DNA from: Zoogloeaceae bacterium
GTDB lineage: Bacteria > Pseudomonadota > Gammaproteobacteria > Burkholderiales > Rhodocyclaceae
Direction of reading: 5' to 3'
Length of the DNA stretch: 5,291 nucleotides
NCBI GenBank assembly: GCA_031267345.1
Contig: JAIRZG010000113.1
Coordinates: forward strand, 1 to 5,291
A program made the position numbers and the translations under genes. Shown piece by piece: positions 4,729 through 5,291 of this stretch. The notes under the pieces were generated by a model. That model saw only the letters and a program-made list of their open reading frames with translations. It was not told the origin of the DNA and ran no database searches. The number at the start of each line of letters is the position of its first letter. The stretch's first letter is position 1.

Positions 4729-5291
4729 ATAGCCAGTCCACCGGATAATCATGCGTCTGCGGCTGGATGCTCTCCACCCGCCCCAGTTCAAACCCCACGC
4801 CCAACGTCAGCGGCGCGCGCGGCAAGATCGCCAAGGTGCGATCAAAAAAACCGCCGCCATAACCCAGCCGGAAGCCCGCCACGTCAAAGGCATTCAACGG
4901 AATGATGATAACATCGGGATACAAGGATTCTCCGGCCATGGGCGCTGGAATGCCAAAAGCATCGTTCGCCAGTGAGGTTTCCGGCGTCCAGGCGCGAAAA
5001 ACCAGTGGCGTTTGCGGCGCGATGGTTACGGGCAGGGCGATGGTCGCGCCCGCCTTGCGCCAGACTTCGAGGGCGGTGCGCACATCCGGTTCGTTGTGCA
5101 TCGGCCAGTAAAACGCGATGCGTTCGCCGGGCGGTTGCGGGAAAGCCTGCAACAGATACGCGACGATTTGCCGCGACCACGCCGTCACCTGCACCGCCGG
5201 GCAGGCGCGGCGGGCGGCAAGGCGCGTCGCCCGCAATGTTTGACGAATGTTCTGCGGCGTTGCGTCGGCTTTCCGGTCTTTTTCGTCTTTC
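4622..5291 (-). CDS. ygfA: 5-formyltetrahydrofolate cyclo-ligase, N-terminus beyond window
   Basis: This enzyme converts 5-formyl-tetrahydrofolate to 5,10-methenyl-tetrahydrofolate with ATP, returning a stored folate to one-carbon metabolism in the cytosol. The frame is open from the right edge to TGA at 4624-4622, with 222 residues visible. A helix IRQTLRATRLAARR matches the usual N-terminal Arg-rich helix. Then come FYWPMHNEPDVR, VIIIPLNAFD, the signature LGYGGGFFDRTLA (nucleotide/folate loop; family form GYGGGYYDR), LGVGFELGR, and a C-terminal HDYPVDWLFTE. A TTG at 5236 could serve as a start, but it falls inside the N-terminal helix and has no ribosome site, and no ATG is visible upstream in frame. 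The true start therefore most likely lies beyond 5291. About 28 residues after the fold (from WTTQARRPSQ) form a polar, Pro/Ser/Arg-rich tail absent from typical members. That tail is antisense to the membrane protein gene. Confidence 0.92.
   Translation of the reverse strand, partial: KDEKDRKADATPQNIRQTLRATRLAARRACPAVQVTAWSRQIVAYLLQAFPQPPGERIAFYWPMHNEPDVRTALEVWRKAGATIALPVTIAPQTPLVFRAWTPETSLANDAFGIPAPMAGESLYPDVIIIPLNAFDVAGFRLGYGGGFFDRTLAILPRAPLTLGVGFELGRVESIQPQTHDYPVDWLFTEAGFWTTQARRPSQNEESPAPASQPPELHKRRR
4689..4710. repeat. Perfect 9-bp GC-rich hairpin in the convergent gene overlap
   Basis: GGACGACGC (4689-4697) and GCGTCGTCC (4702-4710) pair perfectly around a four-base GCCT loop. The hairpin lies where the plus-strand membrane protein gene and the minus-strand cyclo-ligase gene end on top of each other. 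On the plus strand it is followed by AAAAA, not T, and on the minus strand no T-run follows, so it is not a canonical intrinsic terminator. It could still slow polymerase or protect 3' ends in both directions. Function is inferred from position only. Confidence 0.5.

Noticed and set aside
5234..5236. TTG as the definite start of the cyclo-ligase
   Set aside because: The frame remains open upstream with residues fitting the family's N-terminal helix, and there is no ribosome site before the TTG.
1..5291. CRISPR array, tRNA, rRNA, riboswitch or toxin-antitoxin/defence genes
   Set aside because: No regularly spaced repeats, cloverleaf or rRNA-like stretches, or defence-family motifs were seen on either strand by eye.

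Overview
This 5.3-kb window looks like the chromosome of a Gram-negative proteobacterium, possibly a betaproteobacterium. The evidence is moderately high GC in the core genes, a periplasm-facing transferase-like protein, IS5 and IS3 relics, and a GTAGGGCGGATTA-type intergenic repeat of a kind I remember from proteobacteria. The genus cannot be determined from the sequence. No complete mobile element, CRISPR array, tRNA or rRNA was found.

Layout. (1) Positions 1-358, minus strand: the N-terminal 119 residues of an exported protein of unknown family, running off the left edge. Its GC is visibly lower than that of the genes on the right. (2) Positions 359-1207: about 850 bases without an intact gene. 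This holds an unassigned stretch with an imperfect inverted repeat, a 139-bp element bounded by perfect 15-bp inverted repeats, and two transposase stumps fused head to head near 1030. One stump is from an IS5-type transposase on the plus strand. The other is an IS3-type OrfA on the minus strand. (3) Positions 1208-4728, plus strand: three tightly packed genes. They encode a five-TM protein with an alkaline-phosphatase/sulfatase-superfamily domain (Thr, not Cys, at the probable nucleophile position), a PatB/MalY-type PLP-dependent cystathionine beta-lyase, and a three-TM small protein of unknown function. The gaps are 19 nt and an overlap of about 8 nt, so they are probably co-transcribed. (4) Positions 4622-5291, minus strand: most of a 5-formyltetrahydrofolate cyclo-ligase, whose N-terminus lies beyond the right edge. 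Its 3' end overlaps the end of the small membrane protein gene by 107 bp.

How the genes work together. The lyase (thiol amino acid breakdown) and the folate enzyme are housekeeping metabolism. The sulfatase-superfamily protein probably modifies or cleaves an envelope substrate. No pathway obviously unites the three co-directional genes, and operon membership is inferred from spacing only. I see no convincing new multi-gene system. The points most worth a second look are the hybrid IS scar and repeat element, the transferase-like protein of uncertain substrate, the small membrane protein, and the antisense gene overlap with a perfect hairpin in it.
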